From the NCBI GenBank assembly GCA_963729325.1, contig CAVSNS010000051.1, forward strand, positions 62,001-126,000: a stretch of DNA of 64,000 nt. The letters are read 5' to 3'. The position numbers were made by a program, and so were the translations under genes. Within the stretch, counting starts at the first letter, position 1. Every line of letters begins with the position of its first letter. The stretch comes from JABCYV01 sp963729325. Its GTDB lineage: Bacteria > Acidobacteriota > Terriglobia > Terriglobales > Acidobacteriaceae. The notes under the pieces are model-generated. The model did not search any database. It was not told the DNA's origin and saw only the letters and a list, made by a program, of their open reading frames with translations. Shown piece after piece: positions 19,467-28,415 of this stretch.

Positions 19467-19664
19467 TCAATTCGCATCCTTGTCGGACGGATTGTTGAGG
19501 GCGATCAGCTTTCCCGGCGGATAGTCTTCTTCTGAAAGCGGAGCTGCACCGTCAGCATTCCGAATAGTCAGCACGTCTCCGGTGACAACGCCCCGCAGAA
19601 TCAGGCTTTGAGCGTCAACAGCGATCACTCTATACTGCTGGTCGAATATCGCCATATCCCTCAT
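19467..19664 (-). CDS. small hypothetical protein (65 aa)
   Basis: This is a short cytoplasmic protein, MRDMAIFDQQYRVIAVDAQ onward, ending NNPSDKDAN. It has alternating beta-type hydrophobics (YRVIAVDAQSLILRGVVTG) and an SH3- or OB-like look, with no membrane segment. The codon choice resembles neighbouring genes, which supports real coding. It lies between the racemase homologue and the fatty acyl reductase on the same strand, but gaps of more than 250 bases on both sides argue for a separate unit. No function can be assigned. Confidence 0.45.
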   Translation of the reverse strand: MRDMAIFDQQYRVIAVDAQSLILRGVVTGDVLTIRNADGAAPLSEEDYPPGKLIALNNPSDKDAN

Positions 19665-19920
19665 GTTTGCTTGGATGCCAAATCAGCCATCAGCGATTCC
19701 GCGCTGAGTCCAAAACCTAACCTTCAAGGGGCTACAACCCACGTAGGAGCAGCCCGCGAGGCTCGACGACGCATGAAATTTTCAGCTTTGAGGCAACTTC
19801 AGCCTAGGGCCCTAGACAACCGGTGTCAAGATGTCCGCGATCTTCGATGGTTACTACCGTTCCCTTTTTGGTTCGAGCATGCGCGTGCCAAGGAGCTGTC
19901 TGGTCAAGGCTTTGCATGCG

Positions 19921-20617
19921 CTACCACGACAATTCAGCCACCATGGCTTTCACATGAATCCGGGTCGTGTCCAAAAAAGGGATTCCTCGAGTAGTCGAGT
20001 CACGAAAGATCGGTGGCAAATCTGTTCCCCCTAAAATCAAGCCCTGAATGCCTTCGCTTTCCTTCAGTCGATCTACCATCGTCAACAAGCGTTCACGAGT
20101 TTCCGGTAGAAAAATGCCCTTTACGAATTCATTCATGTACTTCTCGTGAATATAGGTTTGGTCGCCCTCATTGGGCACGACCAGTGAAATCCCCGCTTTG
20201 GAAAATACCTCGGGATAGAACTGCCCTTGCATGGTAAACCGCGTGCCAAACAACCCAACTCGGTTGAGTTGCAGAGCATTTGCGGCATCGCACGCCGCTT
20301 CCACGATGCTAATCAGCGGAATCTGCGACCGACGGTGAATTTCGTCGAAGACAATATGAGGCGTGTTGGCCGCTAGCAGCACGCAATCCGCTCCTGCCTT
20401 AGTAAGCTTTTGGACTTCACTCAATCAAATAGTCGGTCACTTCGGCTAATTCATTCGCCGCGATCAATCCCAGCATTTTCTGCAAATCGATACTGTTGAT
20501 GATGATCGGAGGATAACTTCCATCCGGCTTCCGCTCGCGGTACGCCGCGACCATCTGGCGATAGTACTCAATCGTCGATTCCGGCCCGATGCCGCCGATA
20601 ATCCCCGCAGTTTTCAT
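19921..20617 (-). CDS. Asp/Glu racemase family protein lacking both catalytic cysteines, one apparent frameshift
   Basis: The fold is that of the aspartate/glutamate racemases (YgeA/RacX-like). It starts MKTAGIIGGIGPESTIEYYRQ at 20617 and changes frame near 20420 (DYLI to SEVQKLTKAGADC). It then continues with VGLFGTRFTMQGQFYPE to FLDTTRIHVKAMVAEL, about 231 residues in all. In racemases, catalysis uses one Cys in a CNT/CTNT motif and another in GCTE. Here these read LLAANTPH and LILGGTDLP, so Ala and Gly replace the two Cys. A cofactor-independent racemisation mechanism is therefore unlikely. It may be a lyase, isomerase or binding protein. It follows the radical SAM gene after a terminator. 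Confidence 0.82.
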
Positions 20618-20650
20618 TGGTTGCGTTCTCGAACAACATTCTGAAGCAAT

Positions 20651-20677
20651 AAAAATAGGCCGCTCTTTCGAGCGGCC
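20651..20677 (-). terminator. rho-independent terminator downstream of the radical SAM gene
   Basis: Read on the minus strand, the hairpin GGCCGCTC-GAAA-GAGCGGCC (8-bp perfect stem, GNRA-type tetraloop) is followed by TATTTTTATT. It lies 35 bases after the radical SAM stop codon and 34 bases before the racemase start, so the radical SAM gene probably ends its transcript here. Confidence 0.85.
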
Positions 20678-20712
20678 CGTTTGATCACTCTGTCGAGTGA
20701 GGCTTGACCCGA

Positions 20713-22828
20713 TCAGTCTCCGAGCACCGGTTCGCTGACTTCCGGCTTAGGCTGGCCATTGGTCAGTGTCAGCGCTCCTAACGGGATGAAGCCGTTTTCC
20801 GCCACCACCGGCTTCTCCTTCAGCACAACTTCACGATAGAGAGCCGCCATGCGGGCGTTGTACGCCGGATCATTTTTCTGCTTCTCATCCCGCGCTCGCA
20901 ATTTCTCCTCACGGGAGTTCTTCGCAATGCCCAGCTTGTCGAGATCATGCTGCACTTCATTGGTAACCAGTTCGTCCTTCAGCACGAGCGTGTGCCCGGC
21001 GTCTTCCATCTTTACATTCTTACCGCCGGCGAAGATTTCGTGCCGCCCGTGCTCTTCATACCACTTGGTGAGCGTGGCGGTCATGTGCATCTTCTCAATG
21101 ATGTTGCGCCAACCCACGCCTGTGTTGTAGGCACAGAAGGAGATTTCCCCTTCCTGGGTGGCGTAAGGAATGATGCATTGCTCAGTTCGCCGGAAGTCGT
21201 AGTTGAATAGATCCTGGAACCACATGCCGGCGATGAACAGAAAGTTCCAACGATCCTGCCGCCGCTTCATGACATCATCAATGCTTCGGTCAGGCCCAAC
21301 TTTGCCGTAGTTCTTGCCCGTCGCGTTGAAGTTCTTGTCGAACTTCTTCAACAGATCCATCAGTTTGAAGTGCGTCGGCGACTTGAAATGGATCGTAGTT
21401 CTTCATCAGACACAACGCCATGCCAACGATGGTAAGAAACTTACCGCGCGCGGCGTCATTGACCTTAGCAATGTCTTTAGCAAGCTGATCGCCCTTCAAG
21501 AAGGCAGTCACAGGGACCGCCTCTTTGGTCTCCTTGTCGATCATGACCGCCATGCCGGTACCGCAATTCGGGTGGCATCCGCAACTCAATTGGCCCCAGT
21601 CGTTGTTCTTGTCCTCAACGTGCATGAGATCGGCCCAGTCCGAGAATGTTCCCATGAACGAAATGGGAAACCAGTCGCGCGAAGGCTCGCCCAAACCAGT
21701 CTGATTCTTGACGTCGTGCGCCAAATGAGACAGCGTATAGCGCTGCGCGGTGCGACGGTCGTCAGTAACCGCTTCATCCCGCCCCGTAAAAGAAACCGGC
21801 TGGAAGGAGAGGAATCCGATCTTCTTGGGATTGTCGAGGGCGAACTTAATGATACGTCCGACTTGCTCGTTGTTGATGCCATTCACAATCGTGACGACCG
21901 GAACAATCTCAACTCCTGCCTTGTGCAGGTTTTCGATTGCCTTCAACTTCACATCGAACAGATTTCCGACTTTGCGGTGAGCATTGGCAGCGTTCCCGAT
22001 GCCGTCGAACTGCAAATAGGCGTAGCGCATTCCGGCTTCGGCGGCCTGCTGCGCAAACTCCAGACTCTTGGCAAATTCAATCCCGTTAGTTGCGGCCTGG
22101 ACACTGTTGTAGCCGACTTTACGGGCATAGCGCACCGCATCTAGGAAGTACGGCGAAAGCGTCGGCTCTCCGCCGGAGAACTGCACCGACATTTGCCGGC
22201 GCGGCTTAATGGTGATGGCGTTGTCGAGCATGGTCTTGATGTCTTGCCAGCTCAACTCGTGCACGAAACCAACCTGATTAGCATCCATGAAGCAGGGATC
22301 GCACATCATGTTGCAGCGGTTGGTCAGGTCGATAGTAAGCACCGAACCGCGGCCATACTTCACCGTGCTGGAGCCGTGGTTGTGCAACTTCTCATCGTTA
22401 TGAGCGCGTATGTCTCGGCCGGGGAAAACCTCTTCCAGGTGCTGCGAGAATTCAGGATCAATCGACATCACGTCTTCGAAGTGTCCATGCATCGGGCAGT
22501 CCTTGACCATCAGTATCCGGCCATCTCGCTCGATGATCTGTGCCTTGATCTCGCCGACCTTCTCGTTGAGCAGGATTTCGACTGGCAGTTTGCCGTCTAG
22601 AATCTGCTGGCGGATTTCCGGAATGCACTTGGGGCAGAGCGAGTCCGTGCTGCGCGGCCAGCCCAGCGGCGGCTTGGTCTTTTCGTAGGACTTGAGCAGC
22701 GGCTTGTCTGACCACTTTGGCGTGGGCGAAGGATTCTGCTTGATCCGATTTAGCCGATCAAACACCACCCAGGCGCCTCTGGCGGCAACGGTAACTGCCT
22801 TCTCCATGTACTTTACTGGCTTGTGCAT
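20713..22828 (-). CDS. radical SAM protein resembling tetraether / membrane-spanning lipid synthases, one apparent frameshift
   Basis: The reconstructed protein has about 705 residues. The radical SAM cluster motif is C172-x3-C176-x2-C179 (NRCNMMCDPCF), with SGGEPT at 218-223. Extra metal ligands are suggested upstream by LCPKC (Cys65, Cys68) and DCPMHG (Cys111, His114). Further ones are suggested downstream by SCGCHPNCGTG. This combination of an N-terminal CPxC/CPxHG block, SAM core and later cysteine cluster is the architecture of COG1964-type enzymes, which include archaeal tetraether synthase (Tes). The frame changes near 21386 (NYDPF to KSPTHFKLMDLLKKF), and the C-terminal part runs to SEPVLGD. 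I infer a C-C coupling enzyme for lipid tails (membrane-spanning lipids), but other members of the family are uncharacterised. Confidence 0.85.
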
Positions 22829-22858
22829 TTTCTCTCGCTTTCCACTCCCGGAACGCTA

Positions 22859-22879
22859 TGGCAAATCAGCTATTTGCCA
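22859..22879. promoter_or_regulatory. 21-base palindrome upstream of the radical SAM gene (candidate operator)
   Basis: TGGCAAAT-cagct-ATTTGCCA has two perfect 8-base arms and a 5-base centre. It lies about 30 bases upstream of the radical SAM start codon, where a repressor could block transcription or translation. No matching regulator gene is adjacent. Confidence 0.45.
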
Positions 22880-23143
22880 CTCGTTCCTAGGTTTCGTACG
22901 AACCTTGAACCCGAAATTCTGGCTTACCTGGCGACCTTCACCCTCGTGAGACCAAAATAGGCCTCTCCCTCGGGGTCAGTACACTATGCTATTGAAGCTC
23001 TGGGGCGATAACACCCTTAACCCAATGAAAGGTGGAAAATCAGGGTTTAGCGGTGTAATGGCGCATTATTTGGTGGGTAAGTCATTGAAAAAGAAAGGCT
23101 AGATTGATCCCGCTAAAGCTCGCGCCAAGACCGATCTGGAAAA
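22880..23143. other. intergenic region, no firm gene
   Basis: This stretch separates the alcohol dehydrogenase stop from the radical SAM leader and is richer in A+T than its neighbours. A plus-strand frame at 22986-23102 could encode a 38-residue basic peptide (MLLKLWGDNTLNPMKGG onward, ending SLKKKG), but without a clear ribosome binding site or homologue I do not call it. The radical SAM promoter should lie here. Confidence 0.4.
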
Positions 23144-24148
23144 TTAATCTGCCCTGATCCGCAGCACGCCCGCTCCCCGAATCTCACTCTTCTTCAGCGC
23201 CTGGAGGGCTTGGTTTGCCTGTTCCAGATCGAAGACTTGAATTTCGGTCTGAAGCGGGACCTGCGCGGCCAATTCCAGGAATTCGCGGGCATCGCGCCGG
23301 GTGCTGTTGGCCACGCTACGTATCACGTGTTCGTGGTAGAGCAATGAGTAGTCCATCTGCGGAATCGGAGTCATGGTTATCCCAGCCAAAACTAGTGTGC
23401 CGGCTTTGCGTAGAACGCGAAGAGCCTGGGGGACCAGCCCACCCGAGGGGGCGAAGATAATCGCGGCATCGAGCGGTTGCGGCGGCGTGTCTTCCGCCGC
23501 TCCGATCCAAGCAGCGCCCAGCTTCTTAGCCAATTCGCGATGCGCTGGGGTCCGCGTGAAGATGTACACGTCGCAGCCAAGATGCCGCGCTAGTTGCAGC
23601 ACCAGATGTGCCGAAGCTCCAAATCCATAGAGACCCAGACGCGCCCCTGCGCGAGCGCCGCTCAGCCGATAAGAGCGGTAGCCAATGATTCCCGCACACA
23701 ACAGCGGAGCGGCACTCTCATCAGAAAAAACCTCTGGGATCGGATAGGCGTAGGCTTCGCCCACAACCGTGAACTCGGCGTAGCCGCCATCCACGTGGTA
23801 GCCGGTGAACTGCGCGTTGTCACACAAATTTTCGAGCTTTTGAAGGCAGTACTCGCAGCGGCCGTCGGTCGAATGAAGCCATGGAATTCCGACTCGGTCG
23901 CCTTCTTTGAACCGGCGCACGCCCGCGCCCAGTGCGTCCACAATGCCCACGATCTGATGCCCCGGAACCAGAGGCAATCGCGGCAGCGGCAGATCACCTT
24001 CAACCGTATGCAGATCAGTGTGGCAGAGCCCGCAGTAGCTCACCTGCACGCGAACCTGTCCCGCCTGAGGCACGGGTAAAGTTATGTCGTCGAGGTGGAG
24101 GGGGGATTCGTCCACTGGTCGCGCCCGTTCGAGGACCATGGCACGCAT
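23144..24148 (-). CDS. zinc-dependent alcohol dehydrogenase family protein
   Basis: The 334-residue medium-chain dehydrogenase oxidises alcohols or reduces aldehydes with NAD(P). The catalytic zinc ligands sit in YCGLCHTDLHTVEG (Cys) and PLVPGHQIVGIV (His). The structural zinc lobe is DGRCEYCLQKLENLCDNA, with three of the usual four cysteines in that segment. GLYGFGASAHLVLQLA replaces the canonical GxGxxG loop with GFGASA, as in the AdhA-like zinc alcohol dehydrogenases of this group. It is separated from the ornithine cyclodeaminase-like gene by 24 bases and read in the same direction. Given the fatty acyl reductase cluster downstream, a fatty aldehyde substrate is conceivable but unproven. 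Confidence 0.88.
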   Translation of the reverse strand: MRAMVLERARPVDESPLHLDDITLPVPQAGQVRVQVSYCGLCHTDLHTVEGDLPLPRLPLVPGHQIVGIVDALGAGVRRFKEGDRVGIPWLHSTDGRCEYCLQKLENLCDNAQFTGYHVDGGYAEFTVVGEAYAYPIPEVFSDESAAPLLCAGIIGYRSYRLSGARAGARLGLYGFGASAHLVLQLARHLGCDVYIFTRTPAHRELAKKLGAAWIGAAEDTPPQPLDAAIIFAPSGGLVPQALRVLRKAGTLVLAGITMTPIPQMDYSLLYHEHVIRSVANSTRRDAREFLELAAQVPLQTEIQVFDLEQANQALQALKKSEIRGAGVLRIRAD

Positions 24149-24172
24149 AACATTGATTCTAATCGGGAATCG

Positions 24173-25099
24173 TCAGAGCCCGGTCAGCAGTTGGGCGGTA
24201 ACCAGATCTTCCAGCGCGCACCCGACGCTTTTGAATAATGTGATGTCCGTGGCTCGGGTCCTGCCCGCCTTCTTCCCGCTTAGCAACTCGTGGAGATCAG
24301 AAATGATGTGATCACGGCCGATCTTGCCTTCGCTTATTGGAATCAGAAGATCACCGGCTTCCGCCAGCGCGCCGTCGTAGGTGTCCACGACAACCCGCGC
24401 GCGCTGCACCGTGAGCCCATCCACCTCTCTGGCATCGGGCTGAAAGGCACCCACCAGGTTCAGATGGGTCCCGGGACGAACCAGGCTGCCTTCAAACAAC
24501 GGCGTATTCGAGGTGGTGCATGTGCAGATCACATCGGACTTGGCGGCGCAAGCTGACGCGTCAGCCGGGTCGACCGGCAACCCTACCTCTGCAGACAGTT
24601 GTTCTGCGAATTCTAGGCTTTGCTCCGGGTTCTCTCCGCACACCAGCACTCGCTCAAATCGTCGCACCAAAGGCACGACTCTGATATGGGCTCGCGCCTG
24701 ACGTCCGGTGCCAAAAATTGCCAGCACGCGCACGTCTTCCCGGGCAAGAAACTTGGTCGCCACTGCCGAAGTCGCGGCGGTGCGCAGGTCAGTGAGATAT
24801 TTTGCCGGTATCACCATCTTCGGACGCCCGGTCGCTGGATCAAGAAGCATGTAGGTGGCCTGGACTCGGTCCTCTGGGCGTGCGGGACTGTCCTGCACTA
24901 CAACCAGCTTCATTCCCAAAATATGCCCGTTGCCGTCATAGCAGGGCATGGCGAGAAAAATACCGCCGTCCAGATTGATGTGAGTGCGGGCGGGCACGAC
25001 CGTGGAAGGGTAGAGGTCGCGGAACGCATTCTCGATCGCGCCGATGACGCGGGCAGGATCGAGTAGCCGGCGTACGTCGTCTTCGGTCAGGGTATTCAT
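24173..25099 (-). CDS. ornithine cyclodeaminase / mu-crystallin family protein
   Basis: This 308-residue NAD(P)-binding enzyme belongs to the family that includes ornithine cyclodeaminase, alanine dehydrogenase of archaea and ketimine reductases. The start at 25099 (MNTLTEDDVRRLLDPARVI) matches the family N-terminus better than the upstream codon at 25132. The Rossmann motif is LAIFGTGRQARAHI. RTAATSAVATKFLA and SDVICTCTTSNTPLFEG are also family typical. The exact substrate cannot be told from sequence. It is divergent from the esterase of the ligase cassette, with a 152-base intergenic region holding short tandem repeats. Confidence 0.85.
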   Translation of the reverse strand: MNTLTEDDVRRLLDPARVIGAIENAFRDLYPSTVVPARTHINLDGGIFLAMPCYDGNGHILGMKLVVVQDSPARPEDRVQATYMLLDPATGRPKMVIPAKYLTDLRTAATSAVATKFLAREDVRVLAIFGTGRQARAHIRVVPLVRRFERVLVCGENPEQSLEFAEQLSAEVGLPVDPADASACAAKSDVICTCTTSNTPLFEGSLVRPGTHLNLVGAFQPDAREVDGLTVQRARVVVDTYDGALAEAGDLLIPISEGKIGRDHIISDLHELLSGKKAGRTRATDITLFKSVGCALEDLVTAQLLTGL

Positions 25100-25201
25100 C
25101 CCGTGAGGGTGCAAGCATAACGCAACTGGCAAGTTCAGAATTTGATGGCCAGCGAACTCCTATTCAAACTTCAGGGTGGTCGGGTAAGATACTTCGCGCC
25201 C

Positions 25202-25250
25202 TCGATATCTGAACGATCTCTGAACTCGATATCTGAACTCGATTTCTGAA
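25202..25250. repeat. short tandem repeats in the promoter/leader of the esterase gene
   Basis: Four imperfect units lie end to end immediately before the start codon at 25252: TCGATATCTGAAC, GATCTCTGAAC, TCGATATCTGAAC and TCGATTTCTGAAA. Two are identical. The array replaces a normal Shine-Dalgarno region. It may be slippage-prone or a binding site; nothing more can be said. Confidence 0.6.
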
Positions 25251-25251
25251 A

Positions 25252-25965
25252 ATGAACCGCGAGTACCACAGGGGATACAGCAGCGAACTGCATCGTGACA
25301 TGGAGGTGCTGGTCTTTGGATACGCCGGCTCGCCTCTGCTCGTCTTTCCCACCTCCATGGGCCGGTTCTTCGAATATGAAGACCGGGGCATGATTGCCTT
25401 GCTAGGGGCAAAGATCGACCGCGGCGAGTTGCAGGTGTTTTGCCCGGACGCGGTGGATACCGAGAGTTGGTACAACAAGAGCGTGCATCCCAAGCTGCGG
25501 GTGCTGCGGCACCTGCAGTATGAGCGCTATATTCTCCACGAGATGCTTCCCTTCCTGCGCTGGAAGAATCCGACACCTCAGTTGGCAGTGACGGGGTGCA
25601 GTTTTGGTGGCTATCATGCGGTAAATTTTTCGCTTAAGCATCCCGACGTCGTGACTCACTGCGTCAGCATGAGTGGGGCCTACGATCTTCACCAATTCTT
25701 GGATGGATATTACGATGACGACTGTTACTTCAACTCCCCGCAGGATTTCCTGCCGAACATGAATGATGATTGGTTTCTCACTCGTTACCGGCAGATGAAG
25801 ATCGTGTTGGGATCGGCTGACTGGGATATGTGTCTGGATCAGAATGTCAGGTTGTCGAATATCCTGAATGGCAAGGGAGTTCCACATTGGTTGGATGTGT
25901 GGGGCGACAACTCCAGGCATGACTGGCCCTTGTGGCTGAAGATGGCAGGAAAATACTTTGGCTGA
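25252..25965 (+). CDS. alpha/beta-hydrolase esterase of the ligase cassette (COG4947-like)
   Basis: The 237-residue cytoplasmic hydrolase resembles the esterase-domain proteins of the COG4947 type. The sequence begins MNREYHRGYSSELHRDMEV and has GSPLLVFPTSMGRFFEYED. The nucleophile elbow is AVTGCSFGGYHAVNFSLKHP. The acid/His end is VWGDNSRHDWPLW. It opens a run of five plus-strand genes (esterase, ATP-grasp, GCS2 ligase, aminopeptidase, ATP-grasp-like). I infer that it releases, cyclises or transfers the product of the ligases. A 250-base gap with a palindromic repeat element separates it from the next gene. Confidence 0.82.
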   Translation: MNREYHRGYSSELHRDMEVLVFGYAGSPLLVFPTSMGRFFEYEDRGMIALLGAKIDRGELQVFCPDAVDTESWYNKSVHPKLRVLRHLQYERYILHEMLPFLRWKNPTPQLAVTGCSFGGYHAVNFSLKHPDVVTHCVSMSGAYDLHQFLDGYYDDDCYFNSPQDFLPNMNDDWFLTRYRQMKIVLGSADWDMCLDQNVRLSNILNGKGVPHWLDVWGDNSRHDWPLWLKMAGKYFG

Positions 25966-25995
25966 AAATGGCGGCAAAATATTTTGGTTGAAGTT

Positions 25996-26194
25996 GTCAT
26001 CCTGAGCACAACAAACCGATTCGCCTGCGAATCGGTTTGCGGAGTCGAAGGATCCCTAGCCGCTTGACGTCGTGAATAGACCTCGGGCATTTCCTTCTGC
26101 GGATGTCCGCAGCGCGGCTGGTAAAGCGGGTAGAGATCCTTCGACTGCCGGGCTGTTTCGCTTCGCGAAGCAGTCACTTCGCTCAGGATTGACA
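25996..26194. repeat. nested palindromic intergenic repeat element
   Basis: The 199-base stretch is bounded by inverted ends GTCATCCTGAGC and GCTCAGGATTGAC. Inside are a second inverted pair, GTCGAAGGATC (26044-26054) and GATCCTTCGAC (26135-26145), and two hairpins, AAACCGATTCG..CGAATCGGTTT (26013-26038) and GCTTCGCGAAGC (26160-26171). From memory, GTCATCCTGAGC..GAAGGATC strings are abundant interspersed repeats in Acidobacteriota. It has no coding capacity. It could be a MITE or REP-type element. Confidence 0.65.
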
Positions 26195-26217
26195 AGTTCG
26201 GGAAAGTGAGGTGCGGT

Positions 26218-27207
26218 ATGAACAAAATCGGAATTATCTTTGGCATGGAAAACACCTTCCCACCCGCGCTGGTGGAGAAGATCAACAGCATGAGGGTTGA
26301 TAGCGTGTCCGCCGAGTTCGTCAAGGTGGGCGGCGTCAAGATGGCGGATCCCAGCGGATATCGCGTAATCATCGACCGCATCTCGCAGGATATCCCGTTC
26401 TACCGCGCTTTTCTCAAGAATGCTGCGCTTGCTGGGCGATCGTCATCAACAATCCATTCTGGTGGACCGCGGACGACAAGTTTTTCAATTACTCGCTGGC
26501 GAGTAAGCTCGGCGTGGCTATTCCGCCGACCGTGATCTTGCCTCATCACCAGCATCCCGAAGGCACGACCGACCAGTCCATGCGCAACCTCATCTATCCG
26601 TTGAACTGGGACGACATTTTCCAGTACGTCGGCTTCCCTGCGTTCCTCAAACCGTATTCAGGCGGAGGATGGAAGCATGTCTATAAAGTCCACTCCCCGG
26701 AGGAGTTCTTCCACTATTACAACCAGACTGGTGACCTGTGCATGACGCTGCAGCACGGAGTTGAGTTCAAGGAATATTTCCGCTGCTACGTGGTCGGACC
26801 AGGACAAGGTCCGCATCATGCACTACGACCCCAGAGCACCGTTTCATGAGCGCTACGTGAAAAACCCGCCTCCAACCGATCCAACGCTGTACAAGCGCGT
26901 GGAAAAAGATGCGCAGACGTTGTGCCGGGCGCTGGGATATGACCTTAATACGGTCGAGTTTGCGGTCGAAGACGGCGTGCCCTATGCCATCGATTTCATG
27001 AACCCAGCACCGGACGCGGAAGTCACATCTGTGGGCCGGGAGAACTTTGAGTGGGTAGTAAACGCCGTAGCCGAAATGGCTGTAAAGAAGGCGCTTAGTG
27101 ATGAGAATCCCGCGCGGGAGTTGCGCTGGGCGGCGTTCCTGACAGGAGAAAAACCAGCTGCGATACCGTCCGCCAAGCCCGTGGCCAGGAAGAAAGCAAA
27201 AGCCTAA
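26218..27207 (+). CDS. ATP-grasp ligase, two apparent frameshifts
   Basis: The enzyme has an ATP-grasp fold resembling RimK/glutathione synthetase-like ligases, which join a carboxylate to an amine with ATP. It starts MNKIGIIFGMENTFPPAL at 26218 behind GTGAGG. Frames change near 26440 (into WAIVINNPFWWTADDKFFNY) and near 26805 (into QDKVRIMHYDPRAPFHERYV). Central motifs are FPAFLKPYSGGGWKHVYKV (the ATP-binding Lys and glycine loop) and VEFAVEDGVPYAIDFMNPAP, where the last Glu/Asp/Asn bind metal. About 330 residues are reconstructed. It lies between the esterase and the GCS2-type ligase. The amine and acid substrates are unknown. Confidence 0.8.
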
Positions 27208-27272
27208 CCCCAAGTCCGATTGCTATACTGTTGCGTCTCTCTCGGGCAGCCTTAAGACAAGCTGTCACCACC

Positions 27273-28415
27273 ATGCCGCCAACTTTCACGATCGGGATTG
27301 AAGAGGAATATCAGACCGTCGATCCCGTTTCGCGCGACCTGCGTTCCCACATTCACGCTGAAATTATCGAGAAGGGCAAGCTTCTCTTGCAGGAGCGGGT
27401 AAAAGCCGAGATGCACCAATCGGTGGTCGAGGTTGGAACCTCGGTTTGCGGCAATATCAAAGAGGCAAAGACTGAAGTCAAGAAATTGCGCCGGGACATG
27501 GTAGCTCTAGCCCGCGAAAACGGATTGCGACTCGCATCGGTGGCTACGCATCCCTTTGCCGACTGGCGCGTCCAGGAAATCTATCCAGACGACCGTTATA
27601 AGAACATTGTAGAAGACATGCAACTGGTGGCGCGGGCCAACCTGATCTTCGGTCTGCACGTGCACATCGGCGTGGAAGACCGCGAGACAGCGATCCACCT
27701 GATGAACCACGCCCGCTACTTTGTGCCTCATATTCTGGCGCTTTCGACCAATTCCCCTTTCTGGCTGGGAATGAACACCGGGCTGAAGTCATACCGTTGC
27801 AAGGTATTCGACAAGTTTCCCCGCACGAATATTCCCGACTATTTCCCCAGCTGGGGCGAGTACGAAAACTTTATCAAGCTGCTGATCAAGACCAATTGCA
27901 TCGATAACGCAAAAAAGATCTGGTGGGACATCCGTCCGCATCCGTTCTTTAATACGCTCGAGTTCCGCGTGTGCGACATTCCCATGCGGGTGGATGAAAC
28001 CATTGCCCTGGCGGCGCTCATCCAGGCGACGATTGCCAAGCTGTACAAGCTTTACTCGGCCAATCAAGGATTCCGTCTCTATCGCCGCGCTTTGATCATG
28101 GAAAACAAGTGGCGTGCGGCGCGCTACGGCCTGAACGGAAAGCTGATTGATTTCGGCAAGCAGACCGAAGTTCCCGTCCGTGACTTGATCGAAGAGTACC
28201 TGGAGTTTGTCGACGATGTCGTGGATGAACTGGATTCGCGCGAGGAATTGAACTACATCCGTGAGATCATGAAAATGGGCAGTGGCGCCGACCGCCAGCT
28301 GCGGGTATTTGAAGAAACCGGCGACCTCAAGAAAGTTGTCGACTTCATCATTGCAGAGACGGAAGTGGGGCTGGCTGAGACGGCTGCCCCGGCTTCCGCT
28401 AGAAAAGTAGGGTAA
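27273..28415 (+). CDS. carboxylate-amine ligase, glutamate-cysteine ligase GCS2 (YbdK-like) family
   Basis: The 380-residue enzyme belongs to the GCS2 family, which forms gamma-glutamyl or similar amide bonds from ATP, a carboxylate and an amine. The start at 27273 (MPPTFTIGIEEEYQTVDP) places the conserved GIEEE metal-binding strand at residues 8-12. FGLHVHIGVEDRE and PFFNTLEFRVCDIPMRVDE (Arg/Glu ligand strand) are also diagnostic. The stop TAA overlaps the next start in TAATG (28413-28417), indicating coupling to the aminopeptidase. In this cassette it presumably adds the second residue to a peptide-like product made with the ATP-grasp enzymes; glutamate and cysteine are not assured as substrates. 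Confidence 0.88.
   Translation: MPPTFTIGIEEEYQTVDPVSRDLRSHIHAEIIEKGKLLLQERVKAEMHQSVVEVGTSVCGNIKEAKTEVKKLRRDMVALARENGLRLASVATHPFADWRVQEIYPDDRYKNIVEDMQLVARANLIFGLHVHIGVEDRETAIHLMNHARYFVPHILALSTNSPFWLGMNTGLKSYRCKVFDKFPRTNIPDYFPSWGEYENFIKLLIKTNCIDNAKKIWWDIRPHPFFNTLEFRVCDIPMRVDETIALAALIQATIAKLYKLYSANQGFRLYRRALIMENKWRAARYGLNGKLIDFGKQTEVPVRDLIEEYLEFVDDVVDELDSREELNYIREIMKMGSGADRQLRVFEETGDLKKVVDFIIAETEVGLAETAAPASARKVG

Noticed and set aside
21314..22144. 276-residue plus-strand open frame
   Set aside because: Entirely opposite the radical SAM core, whose motifs are unmistakable.
22986..23102. 38-residue plus-strand basic peptide
   Set aside because: No ribosome binding site or homologue; kept only as a note within the intergenic entry.
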